Assembly (NCBI GenBank): GCA_039026555.1
Contig: JBCCMB010000031.1
Coordinates: 1-23,548, forward strand
Reading direction: 5' to 3'
DNA length: 23,548 nucleotides
Source of the DNA: JBCCMB01 sp039026555
GTDB taxonomy: Bacteria; Pseudomonadota; Alphaproteobacteria; Caulobacterales; Hyphomonadaceae
Each line of letters starts with the position of its first letter. Position 1 is the first letter of the stretch. Under the pieces are notes generated by a model. It ran no database searches, was not told the DNA's origin, and saw only the letters and a program-made list of their open reading frames with translations. Shown in pieces: positions 7,532 through 15,777 of the stretch. Both the position numbers and the translations under genes were made by a program.

Positions 7532-9094
7532 ATGGACGGGGTGTCGACGTCGGCGGTGGATCTAATTTCGCCGCCGACGTCTAAATCAAAATCGAAAAGT
7601 ACGGGCGACACTAGCTTCGCCGACCTTCTCGCCAAGGATGCGGAAGGTGCGCCCGAACCATGGGCCGCCGAGCCCATCGAGGCGACGACCCGCCCCGGCG
7701 AGACGGGCAGCGACGTCGCGCCTGCAGACGGAAAGCCGGCGCCCCTGACCAATGACGAGCAAGCCTTAACTTCGTTAGATACGGACACGGCCGACCCGGA
7801 AGCGCCGAGGGATCCGCTTGTGACGCCGCAAACGCAGACGCCCGCTACGAAGCCCACTGAAAATAAAGCGCTCGACAGCGTCGACGCCATCGTGGCGCAG
7901 ATATTCTCTAAATCCAATCAGGCTGAGACAGCGCCGACCGCCAACGCCGTCAGCCCGCCGGCAGCGGAAAGTAAGGCGTCCGCGACCGCCGCCCAAACGC
8001 CAAACCCGCCCGACGCCGTTAAAATTCCGCTCAGCGATGTCATCGCAGCGCTACGCTTAAACTCGGCCAACACACAGCCCGCCGCAACGCCGTCGACAAA
8101 GCCGGCGACGCCGCAAACGGCGCCAAGCGAGGCCGCCCCGGCCAATGCTAACTCCATTGCAGCGACGACCAACGCCGCAACGCAATCTTCTGCGCAAATC
8201 AGCGCAGTTGCAGCCGGCGTACTCAAATCGCAAACGTCGCCTCAGACACAGCCTCTGCCATCCGATGGGACACAGGCGCTCACAACTGATCGCCAAGCGG
8301 GGCTGCGCGCCGTGGAGGGCCTCACGCTTCAATTCGTGAGCGAAACCCCGACATCTAAAGGCGGCGCGCCCATCATCGCCAGCAATGGCGGGGCTGGAGC
8401 AGGCGCAAGTGCAACGCCTAACGCCTCCGCGCGCGCTGGCGCGAGCGTCGCTGGACATACGCAATTGATCCCAAATAGCGCGCAATCGGCTCCGCAAATT
8501 CAGCCATTCGCGAGCGCGCCGCCGCCGACCGATTTAGAATTGCTGGTCGAAACGGGCGATTCGGCTATGGACACAGCCCTTCAATCTAGCGACGCCAAAT
8601 CAACGCAGGGACCGCCAGCACAGGCGCTTCCCACAGCGCTGCGCGGCGCATCTCCTGCCGTAACGCAAGTGTTCACGCGGTTCGTCGAGCGGTTTGACGG
8701 CCGCGCCAAAACGTTTGAGGTGCGCCTCGACCCACCGGAATTGGGCAAGGTCGACGTGAAGGTCGAGATTGGCAAGGACAACAAGGTCCAAGCCGTGCTG
8801 GCCGCGCGTGACCCAGCGGCGCTGGCCGATCTGATGAAGGGCGCGCGCGCGCTTGAAGCGGCGCTTGCCGACGCCGGAATCGACTTGGCCGAAGACGGTC
8901 TAGACTTCCAGCTGGCCCCCGACGGCGACGGCTTCGCGTTTGAACGCGGAGATGCTGAGAATGAACCGGACGGCGCTGCGATCGGCGACGCGGATAAGGA
9001 CGATTCTGAGACGCCTGGCGCACCTGATCAGGTCCGCGACATCACACCTCAACTCACCGCATGGCGCCCGATGCGCTTTGACATGACGGCTTAA
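7532..9094 (+). CDS. fliK: Flagellar hook-length control protein FliK
   Basis: FliK measures hook length while being exported and switches export specificity from hook to filament subunits. Most of the 520 residues (about 30-370) are low-complexity Ala/Pro/Thr/Ser/Gln, as usual for the ruler part. The conserved C-terminal Flg_hook domain is at about 382-465, with FEVRLDPPELGKVDVKVEI and VQAVLAARDPAALADLM. A short acidic tail follows. The start codon at 7532 has only a weak ribosome site (GGGCGG). It is the first gene of the hook operon, 14 bases ahead of flgD. The family varies greatly in the N-terminal part, so identity rests on the C-terminal domain and context. Confidence 0.9.
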   Translation: MDGVSTSAVDLISPPTSKSKSKSTGDTSFADLLAKDAEGAPEPWAAEPIEATTRPGETGSDVAPADGKPAPLTNDEQALTSLDTDTADPEAPRDPLVTPQTQTPATKPTENKALDSVDAIVAQIFSKSNQAETAPTANAVSPPAAESKASATAAQTPNPPDAVKIPLSDVIAALRLNSANTQPAATPSTKPATPQTAPSEAAPANANSIAATTNAATQSSAQISAVAAGVLKSQTSPQTQPLPSDGTQALTTDRQAGLRAVEGLTLQFVSETPTSKGGAPIIASNGGAGAGASATPNASARAGASVAGHTQLIPNSAQSAPQIQPFASAPPPTDLELLVETGDSAMDTALQSSDAKSTQGPPAQALPTALRGASPAVTQVFTRFVERFDGRAKTFEVRLDPPELGKVDVKVEIGKDNKVQAVLAARDPAALADLMKGARALEAALADAGIDLAEDGLDFQLAPDGDGFAFERGDAENEPDGAAIGDADKDDSETPGAPDQVRDITPQLTAWRPMRFDMTA

Positions 9095-9108
9095 GGGAAA
9101 ACGGTCAG

Positions 9109-9771
9109 ATGGATCTCGTCTCATTTGTCAGCCAAACCTCAGGCACCGGCGTCAACACGGAATCGGCGACAGCAAACCTAGCGGAAGACTTCGATACATT
9201 TTTGACCTTGCTGACCGCGCAATTGGAAAATCAGGATCCGCTCGATCCGGTCGAGTCGGCGGAATTCACCGATCAATTGGTGCAGTTCTCTCAAGTCGAA
9301 CAGCAGATCCAGACCAATGAATCGATGGAAAAGCTGATCACATCCTCGCAATCCTCCGCGGGCGCAGCCTTGTCCGGATATCTTGGTCAATCCGCCGAAA
9401 TCAACGCCAACGCCGTAGGATACTCCGGCGCGCCGATCACGTGGAAATATGCATTGCCGAGCGATGCGGCGACCGCGACCGTGTCCGTCATCAACCAAGA
9501 CGGCCAAGTCGTTTATTCTGAAGACGCCCAAACCAGCGTCGGATCGCATTTGTTTGAATGGAGCGGCGAACTGTTTGGCGACGGCTCCGCGCAAGACGGC
9601 GTCTATGCCGTCACGGTGACCGCGGAAGACGCGAACGCCGAACCGGTCGAAACCGGCGTGGGGGTTATTGCGACAGTGACGGGTGTTGATTTGTCTTATG
9701 AAGACCCGGCCATAACTACGAGTGCGGGCATTTACGCCTATTCCGACATTCTAAGGCTCGCCGCCCAATAG
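9109..9771 (+). CDS. flgD: Flagellar hook assembly (cap) protein FlgD
   Basis: FlgD caps the growing hook and inserts FlgE subunits. The 220-residue protein carries the FlgD N-terminal signature DFDTFLTLLTAQLENQDPLDPVESAEFTDQLVQFSQVEQQI (about 27-68), with QxxNQDPLxP and FSxVEQ. A beta-rich C-terminal half with an FlgD Ig-like segment (DGQVVYSED...GDGSAQDGVYAVTVTAED) follows. The ATG is 14 bases after the fliK stop with a modest GGGAAAA upstream, consistent with translation from the fliK transcript. Length is normal. Confidence 0.95.
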   Translation: MDLVSFVSQTSGTGVNTESATANLAEDFDTFLTLLTAQLENQDPLDPVESAEFTDQLVQFSQVEQQIQTNESMEKLITSSQSSAGAALSGYLGQSAEINANAVGYSGAPITWKYALPSDAATATVSVINQDGQVVYSEDAQTSVGSHLFEWSGELFGDGSAQDGVYAVTVTAEDANAEPVETGVGVIATVTGVDLSYEDPAITTSAGIYAYSDILRLAAQ

Positions 9772-9825
9772 AGATTGGGCGGTAGAGATTGGAGAGACGA
9801 TCAAGACGAAGAATCTGAGGCCGCA

Positions 9826-9954
9826 ATGACGGCTCACACCGACCTAGCCAGAACGGCGTCTGCGCAGAAGCGCTTTGCGAAACAACCCGACGCGCGACAA
9901 CCCGATCGAGGGACGCGAACTAATGTGGGCGACTTCAAGGAGCAAACGCCATGA
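9826..9954 (+). CDS. Possible 42-residue basic protein between flgD and flgE
   Basis: This frame was read directly from the sequence in the 179-base gap between flgD and flgE. It starts at an ATG with GAGG five bases upstream and ends with a TGA that overlaps the flgE start as ATGA, the arrangement of translationally coupled genes. The product would be 42 residues, hydrophilic, rich in Arg/Lys/Gln/Asp/Thr, with no cysteine, membrane helix or recognised family. It could instead be a non-coding leader of flgE whose fortuitous frame stays open. No function is proposed. Confidence 0.35.
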   Translation: MTAHTDLARTASAQKRFAKQPDARQPDRGTRTNVGDFKEQTP

Positions 9955-11345
9955 GTATCAATTCAGCCCTTCTCGCCGGGACCTCCGGCCTGCGCGCAAA
10001 CGCTTCGGCGCTGGCGGCGATTTCCGACAATATTTCTAACGTCAATACGGTCGGATATAAGCGCCTGCGCAATGATTTTACGGCGCTATTGACCCAGCAA
10101 GCGACAAACACCACCCACGCATCTTCCGGCGTTTCCGTCAGGGCTCAAGCGCTCATCGGCGAGCAAGGCGCGCTGCAAGCCTCGTCTGTTTCAACGCATT
10201 TATCAGTCGCCGGAGACGGCTTCTTCGTGACGCGAGAGCGCGCGGCGGACGCCAACGTATCAGACCCGTATCTTTATACGCGCGCCGGACAATTCGCGCC
10301 GGACGACGGTGGCTATCTGCGCAACGCAGCCGGGCTTTATCTTTATGGTTGGGAAGTGGACAGCACTGGCGCAGTGACCGCTAATCCATCCGAATTAACG
10401 GCTTTGACGCCTGTGCGCGTCTCCGGGATCGGCGGCGCGGCGCAAGCGACGGACCGCGTTAGCATGTCGGCGAATTTGGAAGCCTCCCAACCCATTTCAG
10501 CCGCCGCGGCGACCTACAACTCCACCGCGGCCGGAACAAATATGGCTTCCGGAACGGTCACGCCCGACTTCCAAACATCGGTCCAAGTTTTCGACAGTTT
10601 GGGCGGTTTGCGGACGCTCACCTACTCCTTCTTAAAGGACGCGACTGACGCGAACACTTGGAATGTCGAAATCCACGTCACGCCGGAAACGGATGTTCTG
10701 ACTGGAGCCGGCTTAGTGAACGGTCAGATCGCAGTTGGACAAGTTGCGTTCGACCAATTCGGCCAATTCGATGCGGGGTCCTCCACCCTGCCGACGACTT
10801 TAAGCATCGGCGCATCCCCAGCTACGGCGACAACGCCAGGCGCGGGCCTTGCGACCTGGAGCAACACGCTCGGCGTGTCGTCGCAAACTGTTACGCTTGA
10901 TATCGGCGGCACTGGCGTGCCTGGAGGACTGACGCAATATGACAGCCCGTCCGCGCTATCGACATCGCAAGTGAACGGTACGGCCTTCGGATCGCTCGCC
11001 GCCGTCGACGTGGACGATCAGGGCTTTGTGGTGGCGCAGTTCACCAACGGTCTATCGCAAAAGATCTACCAAGTCCCGATTGCGACCTTCGCCAATGAAG
11101 AAGGCTTGATCAGCCAGGAAGGCGGCGCCTACCGATCCGGACCCAGCGCCGGCGCCCTCAATCTGAAAGAATCCGGCATCGCCGGCGCCGGCGACATTCG
11201 CGCGCGGGCTTTGGAGGCGTCCACTGTCGAACTGGCGGAGGAGTTTTCCAACCTCATCGTGACGCAGCGCGCGTACTCCGCATCGTCGAAAATAATTACA
11301 ACCGCCGATGAGATGCTCGACGAGCTAATCCGGCTAAAACGATAA
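9951..11345 (+). CDS. flgE: Flagellar hook protein FlgE
   Basis: FlgE polymerises into the hook, the universal joint between rod and filament. The 464-residue protein has the rod/hook N-terminal signature (GLRANASALAAISDNISNVNTVGYKR, about 13-38), the FlgE domain text QTSVQVFDSLGGLRTLTYSF (about 205-225), AAVDVDDQGFVVAQFTNG (about 345-362), and the C-terminal signature EEFSNLIVTQRAYSASSKIITTADEMLDELI. The first residues MSINSALLAGTSGLRAN agree with the family start, and AAGGAG lies eight bases upstream. It is the last gene of the sigma-54 hook operon. Two hairpins follow. Confidence 0.95.
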   Translation: MSINSALLAGTSGLRANASALAAISDNISNVNTVGYKRLRNDFTALLTQQATNTTHASSGVSVRAQALIGEQGALQASSVSTHLSVAGDGFFVTRERAADANVSDPYLYTRAGQFAPDDGGYLRNAAGLYLYGWEVDSTGAVTANPSELTALTPVRVSGIGGAAQATDRVSMSANLEASQPISAAAATYNSTAAGTNMASGTVTPDFQTSVQVFDSLGGLRTLTYSFLKDATDANTWNVEIHVTPETDVLTGAGLVNGQIAVGQVAFDQFGQFDAGSSTLPTTLSIGASPATATTPGAGLATWSNTLGVSSQTVTLDIGGTGVPGGLTQYDSPSALSTSQVNGTAFGSLAAVDVDDQGFVVAQFTNGLSQKIYQVPIATFANEEGLISQEGGAYRSGPSAGALNLKESGIAGAGDIRARALEASTVELAEEFSNLIVTQRAYSASSKIITTADEMLDELIRLKR

Positions 11346-11352
11346 AATAGTC

Positions 11353-11385
11353 GGCCAAAACGCTTAAATTGAGCGCGTTTTGGCC
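11353..11385 (+). terminator. Hairpin after flgE (first)
   Basis: A perfect 11-base-pair stem GGCCAAAACGC/GCGTTTTGGCC with an 11-base loop, starting 8 bases after the flgE stop. There is no T-run outside the stem, although the right arm itself contains TTTT. It may end flgE transcription or protect the 3' end of the mRNA. Confidence 0.65.
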
Positions 11386-11411
11386 CGCCTTGGCACACTT
11401 CGCGCCGTTCG

Positions 11412-11446
11412 ACGCGCCGGAGATGATTTATTCGTCTCCGGCGCGT
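11412..11446 (+). terminator. Rho-independent-type terminator between flgE and sciP (second)
   Basis: A perfect 12-base-pair stem ACGCGCCGGAGA/TCTCCGGCGCGT with an 11-base AT-rich loop, followed by TTGAATTTT. Together with the first hairpin it should insulate sciP from the hook operon. Confidence 0.75.
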
Positions 11447-11554
11447 TTGAATTTTACACAAACTTTCAAGAAAACCAGCGCGACAACCTCCGCGTGACCT
11501 TAAAACGAAGCCTGTATCGTCTCTTTCATAGGCCAGACCAAGAAAGGGCGAAAC

Positions 11555-11824
11555 ATGCTGAGCCAGAACGCGAAAAGCGCGGCCGTCATCGGACCCGACG
11601 GACGACAAATCACATTGGAGGATCTTCCCTCCGCCGACATCAAACGCTGGGTGACCCGGCGCAAAGCTGAAGTCGTGGCCGCCGTACGCGGCGGACTTTT
11701 AAGCGAACAAGACGCTTGCGAGCGTTATCAGATTTCAGAAGAAGAATATCGCGGCTGGGAGCGGTTATTCGACCGCCATGGCGTGAAGGGATTGCGCGTT
11801 ACGCGCCTACAAAACTACCGTTAA
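11555..11824 (+). CDS. sciP: SciP/DUF1153 family CtrA inhibitory protein
   Basis: This 89-residue helix-turn-helix protein closely resembles the SciP family: VIGPDGRQITLEDLPS, the core KRWVTRRKAEVVAAVRGGLLSEQDACERY, and the C-terminal HGVKGLRVTRLQNYR. In Caulobacter SciP binds CtrA (and DNA) and stops CtrA from recruiting RNA polymerase, shutting down flagellar and other CtrA targets in new swarmer cells. GGGCGAAAC precedes the ATG. The gene is monocistronic, lying between the second hairpin after flgE and its own terminator. It is immediately upstream of fliF, whose promoter region carries a CtrA-box-like sequence. Only a single TTAA (about 11501) is seen upstream of sciP, so its own control is unclear. 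Confidence 0.88.
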   Translation: MLSQNAKSAAVIGPDGRQITLEDLPSADIKRWVTRRKAEVVAAVRGGLLSEQDACERYQISEEEYRGWERLFDRHGVKGLRVTRLQNYR

Positions 11825-11853
11825 GGCCAGACGCCTTTTTGGATCTGACTGAC

Positions 11854-11883
11854 GCCGCGCGCAGACTTTTTTCTGCGCGCGGC
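11854..11883 (+). terminator. Terminator of sciP
   Basis: A perfect 12-base-pair stem GCCGCGCGCAGA/TCTGCGCGCGGC with a six-base CTTTTT loop, followed by CTTTCGGTT. It starts 30 bases after the sciP stop and separates it from fliF. Confidence 0.85.
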
Positions 11884-11890
11884 CTTTCGG

Positions 11891-11905
11891 TTAAGCCCGC
11901 GTTTA
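11891..11905 (+). promoter_or_regulatory. CtrA-box-like site upstream of fliF
   Basis: TTAAGCCCGCGTTTA has the spacing of the CtrA consensus TTAA-N7-TTAA, with one mismatch in the second half (TTTA). It is 61 bases upstream of the fliF start and just past the sciP terminator. In Caulobacter the fliF operon is a CtrA-dependent class II operon. Assignment is by pattern and context. Confidence 0.5.
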
Positions 11906-11966
11906 CGCACCGCTGGGAAATTCCTGCCTAGTCGAGCCCGCTAATGGGCATTTTGACCGGGTCGGA

Positions 11967-13700
11967 ATGGCGAACGAAACTTCCAATTTGAACAAGGCGC
12001 TGAAAGGCGGGCGCATGCGTATCGCTGCGGCGATGGCGGTCGTCGCGCTGGTCGGCGGCGGCTTGTCGATGATCATGCTGCAAGGGGGCGAAGGCGGCAA
12101 AGCGCTGCTTTACTCTGGCTTGGATTTGACAGAATCCGCAGAAATCGCCGGCAAGCTCGATCAAGCCAATATTCCCTATGAGATGCGCGGCGACGGCGCG
12201 TCTATTTTCGTCGATCGCGCGCGCGTTCTGGATGCGCGAATGATGTTGTCAGAAGACGGATTGCCCACGCGCGGCTCCGTCGGCTACGAAATTTTCGACA
12301 AAACAGAAACGCTCGGCACGACGACGTTCGTGCAAAACGTCAATCGCATTCGCGCGCTTGAAGGCGAATTGGCGCGAACCATTGCATCGCTAGACATTGT
12401 CCGTGCAGCGCGCGTTCATCTGGTGCTGCCGGAACGGCGCCTGTTCGAGCGCGACGCCCAACGACCATCCGGCTCCATTGTCTTGTCTGTCGCGGGGCGA
12501 GGCATGTCTCAAGGGCAGGTTCGGGCGATCCGGAATTTGGTCGCGAGCGCCGTTCCAGGGCTGGAAATCGACCGTTTATCTGTGCTCGATGACGAAGGGC
12601 GACTTCTGGCGGCGGGGGCGGAAAGCTCTGAAAACGGGTTTGGCGGCGCCAGCGCGGACGAACGTGAATTCGCGATCGAAGAACGCATACGTTCAACGGT
12701 CCTTGAAATCGTGGAAAGCGTTACCGGCCCTGGCGCCGCGCGCGTCCAGGTCAGCGCCGATATTGATTTCAACCGCATCACGCAATCATCCGAGACCTAT
12801 GACCCGGAAAGCCGGGTCATTCGCTCCACCCAAACCGTTGAGGAAAGCGCCTCGGAAGCGAGTAATGAACCGCTTGAAGGCGTCAGCGCGGCCGCCAATG
12901 TGCCCGATGGCGCAGATGCGCCCGACACAAGCGCGACCTCCGAGATGGCGTCGAACCGGACGGAAGAAACCGTCAATTACGAGATCTCCAAAACCACGCG
13001 CACCGAAATCGTCGAAGGCGGCCGCATCCAGCGCGTTTCGGTCGCCGTCGCCGTGGACGACGCCCGCCAGATCAATGAGGACGGCGGCTTCGACTACTCG
13101 CCCCGCGCCGAAGAAGAGCTTCAGCGCATTGCAACGCTGGTGCGCTCCGCGATCGGATTCGACGAAGCGCGCGGCGACGTTGTCGACGTCGTGAATGTCT
13201 CTTTCGTTCGTCCCAATGCGTCTATGGAGGGCGCCGAGGCGCCGGGCGCATTTGACTTCGACAAACACGATATCATGCGCGGCGCTGAAATTTTTGGCCT
13301 GCTGGCGACCGCCCTCGCCTTGATCTTCCTGGTCCTGCGGCCGCTGGTGAAGGGACTTATGACGACCCCGGATCCGGACGAAACGACTGTTGCGCCGGCG
13401 ATAAGCGGGCTCGGCGTTACGGCGGCTGTGCCCAATCCAAATGCGCAAATCGCCCTGCCCGACGTCCCTCTCGGCGCGGAGACCGCAGGCGCGTCGGCCA
13501 TCGGCGCAGCCGGCGCAGACGGACAAATCTCCGTTCCAGACGATTTAAGCGTCGACGTGGCGCGGATCGCCGGACGCGTCAGAGCTTCGTCGGTCAAAAA
13601 GATCTCGGAAGTCGTCGAGACGCACCCCGATGAAAGCCTGCAGATCATTCGAGGATGGCTCAACGAGGACCATCCTGACAGTGAGACGGAGCCCGCATAA
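11967..13700 (+). CDS. fliF: Flagellar MS-ring protein FliF
   Basis: FliF builds the inner-membrane MS-ring, the first structure of the flagellum. The 577-residue protein has membrane helix 1 at about 18-38, the YscJ/FliF ring-building domain (LLYSGLDLTESAEIAGKLDQ at 47-66, EGELARTIASLDIVRAARVHLVLPE at about 132-156), a second ring domain with a long acidic Ser/Ala insertion (about 280-320), membrane helix 2 at about 440-458 (FGLLATALALIFLVLRPLV), and the C-terminal FliG-binding tail VKKISEVVETHPDESLQIIRGWLNE. The ATG at 11967 has GGGTCGGA very close upstream, a poor spacing. The ATG at 12015 is a less likely alternative because it would remove the residues before helix 1. First gene of the operon. 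Confidence 0.96.
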   Translation: MANETSNLNKALKGGRMRIAAAMAVVALVGGGLSMIMLQGGEGGKALLYSGLDLTESAEIAGKLDQANIPYEMRGDGASIFVDRARVLDARMMLSEDGLPTRGSVGYEIFDKTETLGTTTFVQNVNRIRALEGELARTIASLDIVRAARVHLVLPERRLFERDAQRPSGSIVLSVAGRGMSQGQVRAIRNLVASAVPGLEIDRLSVLDDEGRLLAAGAESSENGFGGASADEREFAIEERIRSTVLEIVESVTGPGAARVQVSADIDFNRITQSSETYDPESRVIRSTQTVEESASEASNEPLEGVSAAANVPDGADAPDTSATSEMASNRTEETVNYEISKTTRTEIVEGGRIQRVSVAVAVDDARQINEDGGFDYSPRAEEELQRIATLVRSAIGFDEARGDVVDVVNVSFVRPNASMEGAEAPGAFDFDKHDIMRGAEIFGLLATALALIFLVLRPLVKGLMTTPDPDETTVAPAISGLGVTAAVPNPNAQIALPDVPLGAETAGASAIGAAGADGQISVPDDLSVDVARIAGRVRASSVKKISEVVETHPDESLQIIRGWLNEDHPDSETEPA

Positions 13701-14752
13701 TGAGCGCTGCGGAAGATCAAGCCGTCCCCGTTGAGAAGATCGACGAAAGGCTGGACAGACAGCCGCTAACAGGGCCCGGCAAAGCGGCGGTTCTATTGCT
13801 GGCGCTCGGCGAATCGACTCAGCCGATTTGGCAGGCTCTAGATGATGAAGAATTGCGCGACATCTCGCACGCCATGTCGAATCTCGGCGTCATTCATGCG
13901 GACCAGGTCGAACATTTAATCTTAGAGTTCGTGAACCGCATGTCGGGCTCCGGCTCGCTAACTGGCACCTACGAACAAACTCAAAAAATCCTCGCGCAGT
14001 TCCTGCCCGACGAAAAAGTCTCGGCGCTTATGGAGGAAATCCGCGGTCCGGCCGGTCGGACCATGTGGGATAAATTGGGCAATGTGAATGAGGTGGTGCT
14101 CGCAAACTACCTTAAGAACGAATACCCGCAGACCGTCGCCGTCGTATTGTCGAAGATCAAACCGGAACACGCAGCCAGCGTGTTGGCCAATCTGCCGCCG
14201 GAATTTGCGCTGGAATGCATGCAGCGCATGTTGCGCATGGAGCCGGTACAGCGGGAGATTTTGGATAAGATCGAAAACACGCTGCGCAATGAATTCATGT
14301 CGAATTTGGCGCGCACATCCAAACGCGACAGCCATGAAATGATGGCGGACATTTTCAACGCCTTCGATCGCCAGACGGAGGGCCGCTTCATGTCGTCCTT
14401 GGAAGAAAAGAGCAAAGAAAGCGCCGATCGCATTCGCGCGTTGATGTTTGTGTTCGAAGACCTTTCCAAACTCGACGCCGGCGGGATCCAAACCCTGTTG
14501 CGTGCGGTCGATAAAGACAAGCTCGGCCTGGCTCTAAAGGGCGCCAATGAGAAGATGCGCGACCTCTTCTTGTCCAACATGTCGGAACGCGCGGCCAAGC
14601 TGCTCAAAGAAGAAATGAACGAGATGGGTCCGGTGAAGCTCAAAGATGTCGACGGGGCGCAGCAAGCCCTCGTCTACGCCGCAAAGGAGCTGGCGGACAA
14701 AGGCGAGATTATGCTGGCCGAAGGCGGCGGCGATGACGAGTTGATTTACTAG
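13700..14752 (+). CDS. fliG: Flagellar motor switch protein FliG
   Basis: FliG couples the MS-ring to the C-ring and takes torque from the stator. The 350-residue protein contains GPGKAAVLLLALGE (N domain), the middle-domain motif NEYPQTVAVVLSKI (EYPQ where the family usually has EHPQ), the MFVF hinge (ALMFVFEDL) and the charged torque helix ALKGANEKMRDLFLSNMSERAAKLLKEEM. The C-terminus extends in an acidic DDELIY tail. The start overlaps the fliF stop as TAATG, so translation is probably coupled. Confidence 0.97.
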   Translation: MSAAEDQAVPVEKIDERLDRQPLTGPGKAAVLLLALGESTQPIWQALDDEELRDISHAMSNLGVIHADQVEHLILEFVNRMSGSGSLTGTYEQTQKILAQFLPDEKVSALMEEIRGPAGRTMWDKLGNVNEVVLANYLKNEYPQTVAVVLSKIKPEHAASVLANLPPEFALECMQRMLRMEPVQREILDKIENTLRNEFMSNLARTSKRDSHEMMADIFNAFDRQTEGRFMSSLEEKSKESADRIRALMFVFEDLSKLDAGGIQTLLRAVDKDKLGLALKGANEKMRDLFLSNMSERAAKLLKEEMNEMGPVKLKDVDGAQQALVYAAKELADKGEIMLAEGGGDDELIY

Positions 14753-14760
14753 GCGCTGCG

Positions 14761-15393
14761 ATGAACACGAAACCCTTCACTTTCAGCACCGAATTCACCG
14801 CAGACGGTCAAGTCTTGTCCGGCGAAGGCGCAGCCTATGTCGGCAAGGACGACGCAGCCCAGATGTGCGCGGACGCTCGCGCCGAAGGCGAAGCCGCCGC
14901 CAAAACGAGCGAGGAAGCGCGCGCGGCAGAGGCGTTAAACACCATGGCCGCCCATCTTAATCCCGTCGAGCCGATCCTGGTGGATATCGCCGGCCAATTG
15001 AAACGCGACGCCACGGATTTGGCCCTCGCCGCCGCCAAAGCCATTGCAGGTAAGGCGTTGGACAAATGGGGCGCCGAAACCGCCGCCGACGCGATCAGCG
15101 AATTGGTGGCGACGTTGCGCGACGGCCCCTCCGTTGTGGCCACGGTCGCTCCGGACTGCGCCGGGCCCGTATCGCAACGGTTACAGACGCTCGCCGCGCA
15201 TGGGTTTGAGGGCCGATTTGCGGTCAAAGAAGACCCCGCCGCAAAACCTGGCGATTGGCGCGTGGATTGGCGCGAAGGCGCTGTGGAATTTAACCGCGAC
15301 GAAGCGGCCAAAGCCGTTGAAGCCGCCTTGCAGCGCCGGATGAACGACCCGGTCGAGCCGCAGCTCGACCTGTTCGCCGGCGACGCGGCGTAG
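14761..15393 (+). CDS. flbE: FliH-like flagellar export regulator FlbE
   Basis: This 210-residue protein lies between fliG and fliN, exactly where Caulobacter has flbE, the divergent FliH homologue that binds the FliI ATPase and the export gate. The sequence is Ala/Glu/Asp-rich and largely helical in character, with a possible coiled-coil at about 40-65, a middle helix LKRDATDLALAAAKAIAGKALDKW (about 80-103), and DWRVDWREGAVEFNRDEAAKAVEAAL (about 161-186), reminiscent of the FliH/HrpE C-terminal domain that ends D-x-x-x-G-x-I/V-x-x. The start has only a weak AGGCGC upstream, nine bases after the fliG stop. Identity rests as much on gene order as on sequence, which evolves fast in this family. 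Confidence 0.75.
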   Translation: MNTKPFTFSTEFTADGQVLSGEGAAYVGKDDAAQMCADARAEGEAAAKTSEEARAAEALNTMAAHLNPVEPILVDIAGQLKRDATDLALAAAKAIAGKALDKWGAETAADAISELVATLRDGPSVVATVAPDCAGPVSQRLQTLAAHGFEGRFAVKEDPAAKPGDWRVDWREGAVEFNRDEAAKAVEAALQRRMNDPVEPQLDLFAGDAA

Positions 15394-15412
15394 ATCGGAG
15401 CGAGGAGAGAGT

Positions 15413-15772
15413 ATGGCGTCCGACGATCTAAACCTTCCAGAGCTGGAACCTAACCCACCAGCACAGCCGGGCGCGGAAGCGGCCGTGCCTGCTGTTCCAA
15501 ACGAGGCGGAAGACCGAGAAAAATTTGCGGCTGATTTGGAACCCGTTTTCGATGTCCCGGTCTCCATTCAAGCCGTGATCGGCAAGACCAGCCTTGAAAT
15601 CGCGGAACTGATGCAGCTTGGCCCCGGCTCCGTATTGGAGCTCGACCGGCGTGTTGGCGAAGCGATCGATATTTTTGTCAATTCCCGCCTCGTGGCGCGC
15701 GGCGAGATCGTGGTCGTGGACGACCGCCTCGGCGTGACCATGACGGAAATCATTAAGAACACCGGAGGCTAA
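15413..15772 (+). CDS. fliN: Flagellar motor switch protein FliN
   Basis: FliN forms the base of the C-ring and helps dock export complexes. After an acidic, proline-rich N-terminal 40 residues comes a complete SpoA/FliN domain: DVPVSIQAVIGKTSLEIAELMQLGPGSVLELDRRVGEAIDIFVNSRLVARGEIVVVDDRLGVTMTEI (about 47-113; quoted in pieces, LGPGSVLELDR and LVARGEIVVVDDRLGV are diagnostic). GAGGAG lies about five bases upstream of the ATG. It is 19 bases after flbE and five bases before flbD, whose ribosome site lies in the fliN 3' end. Confidence 0.95.
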   Translation: MASDDLNLPELEPNPPAQPGAEAAVPAVPNEAEDREKFAADLEPVFDVPVSIQAVIGKTSLEIAELMQLGPGSVLELDRRVGEAIDIFVNSRLVARGEIVVVDDRLGVTMTEIIKNTGG

Positions 15773-15777
15773 CGCAA

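Noticed and set aside
7345..7917. Minus-strand frame of 190 codons across the fliK promoter and fliK start
   Set aside because: It runs over the sigma-54 promoter and the fliK coding region and its Ser/Gly/Val-rich sequence looks like a reverse-frame shadow.
12397..13194. Plus-strand frame of 265 codons inside fliF
   Set aside because: Arg/Ala/Pro-rich shadow of fliF in another frame, with no motif.
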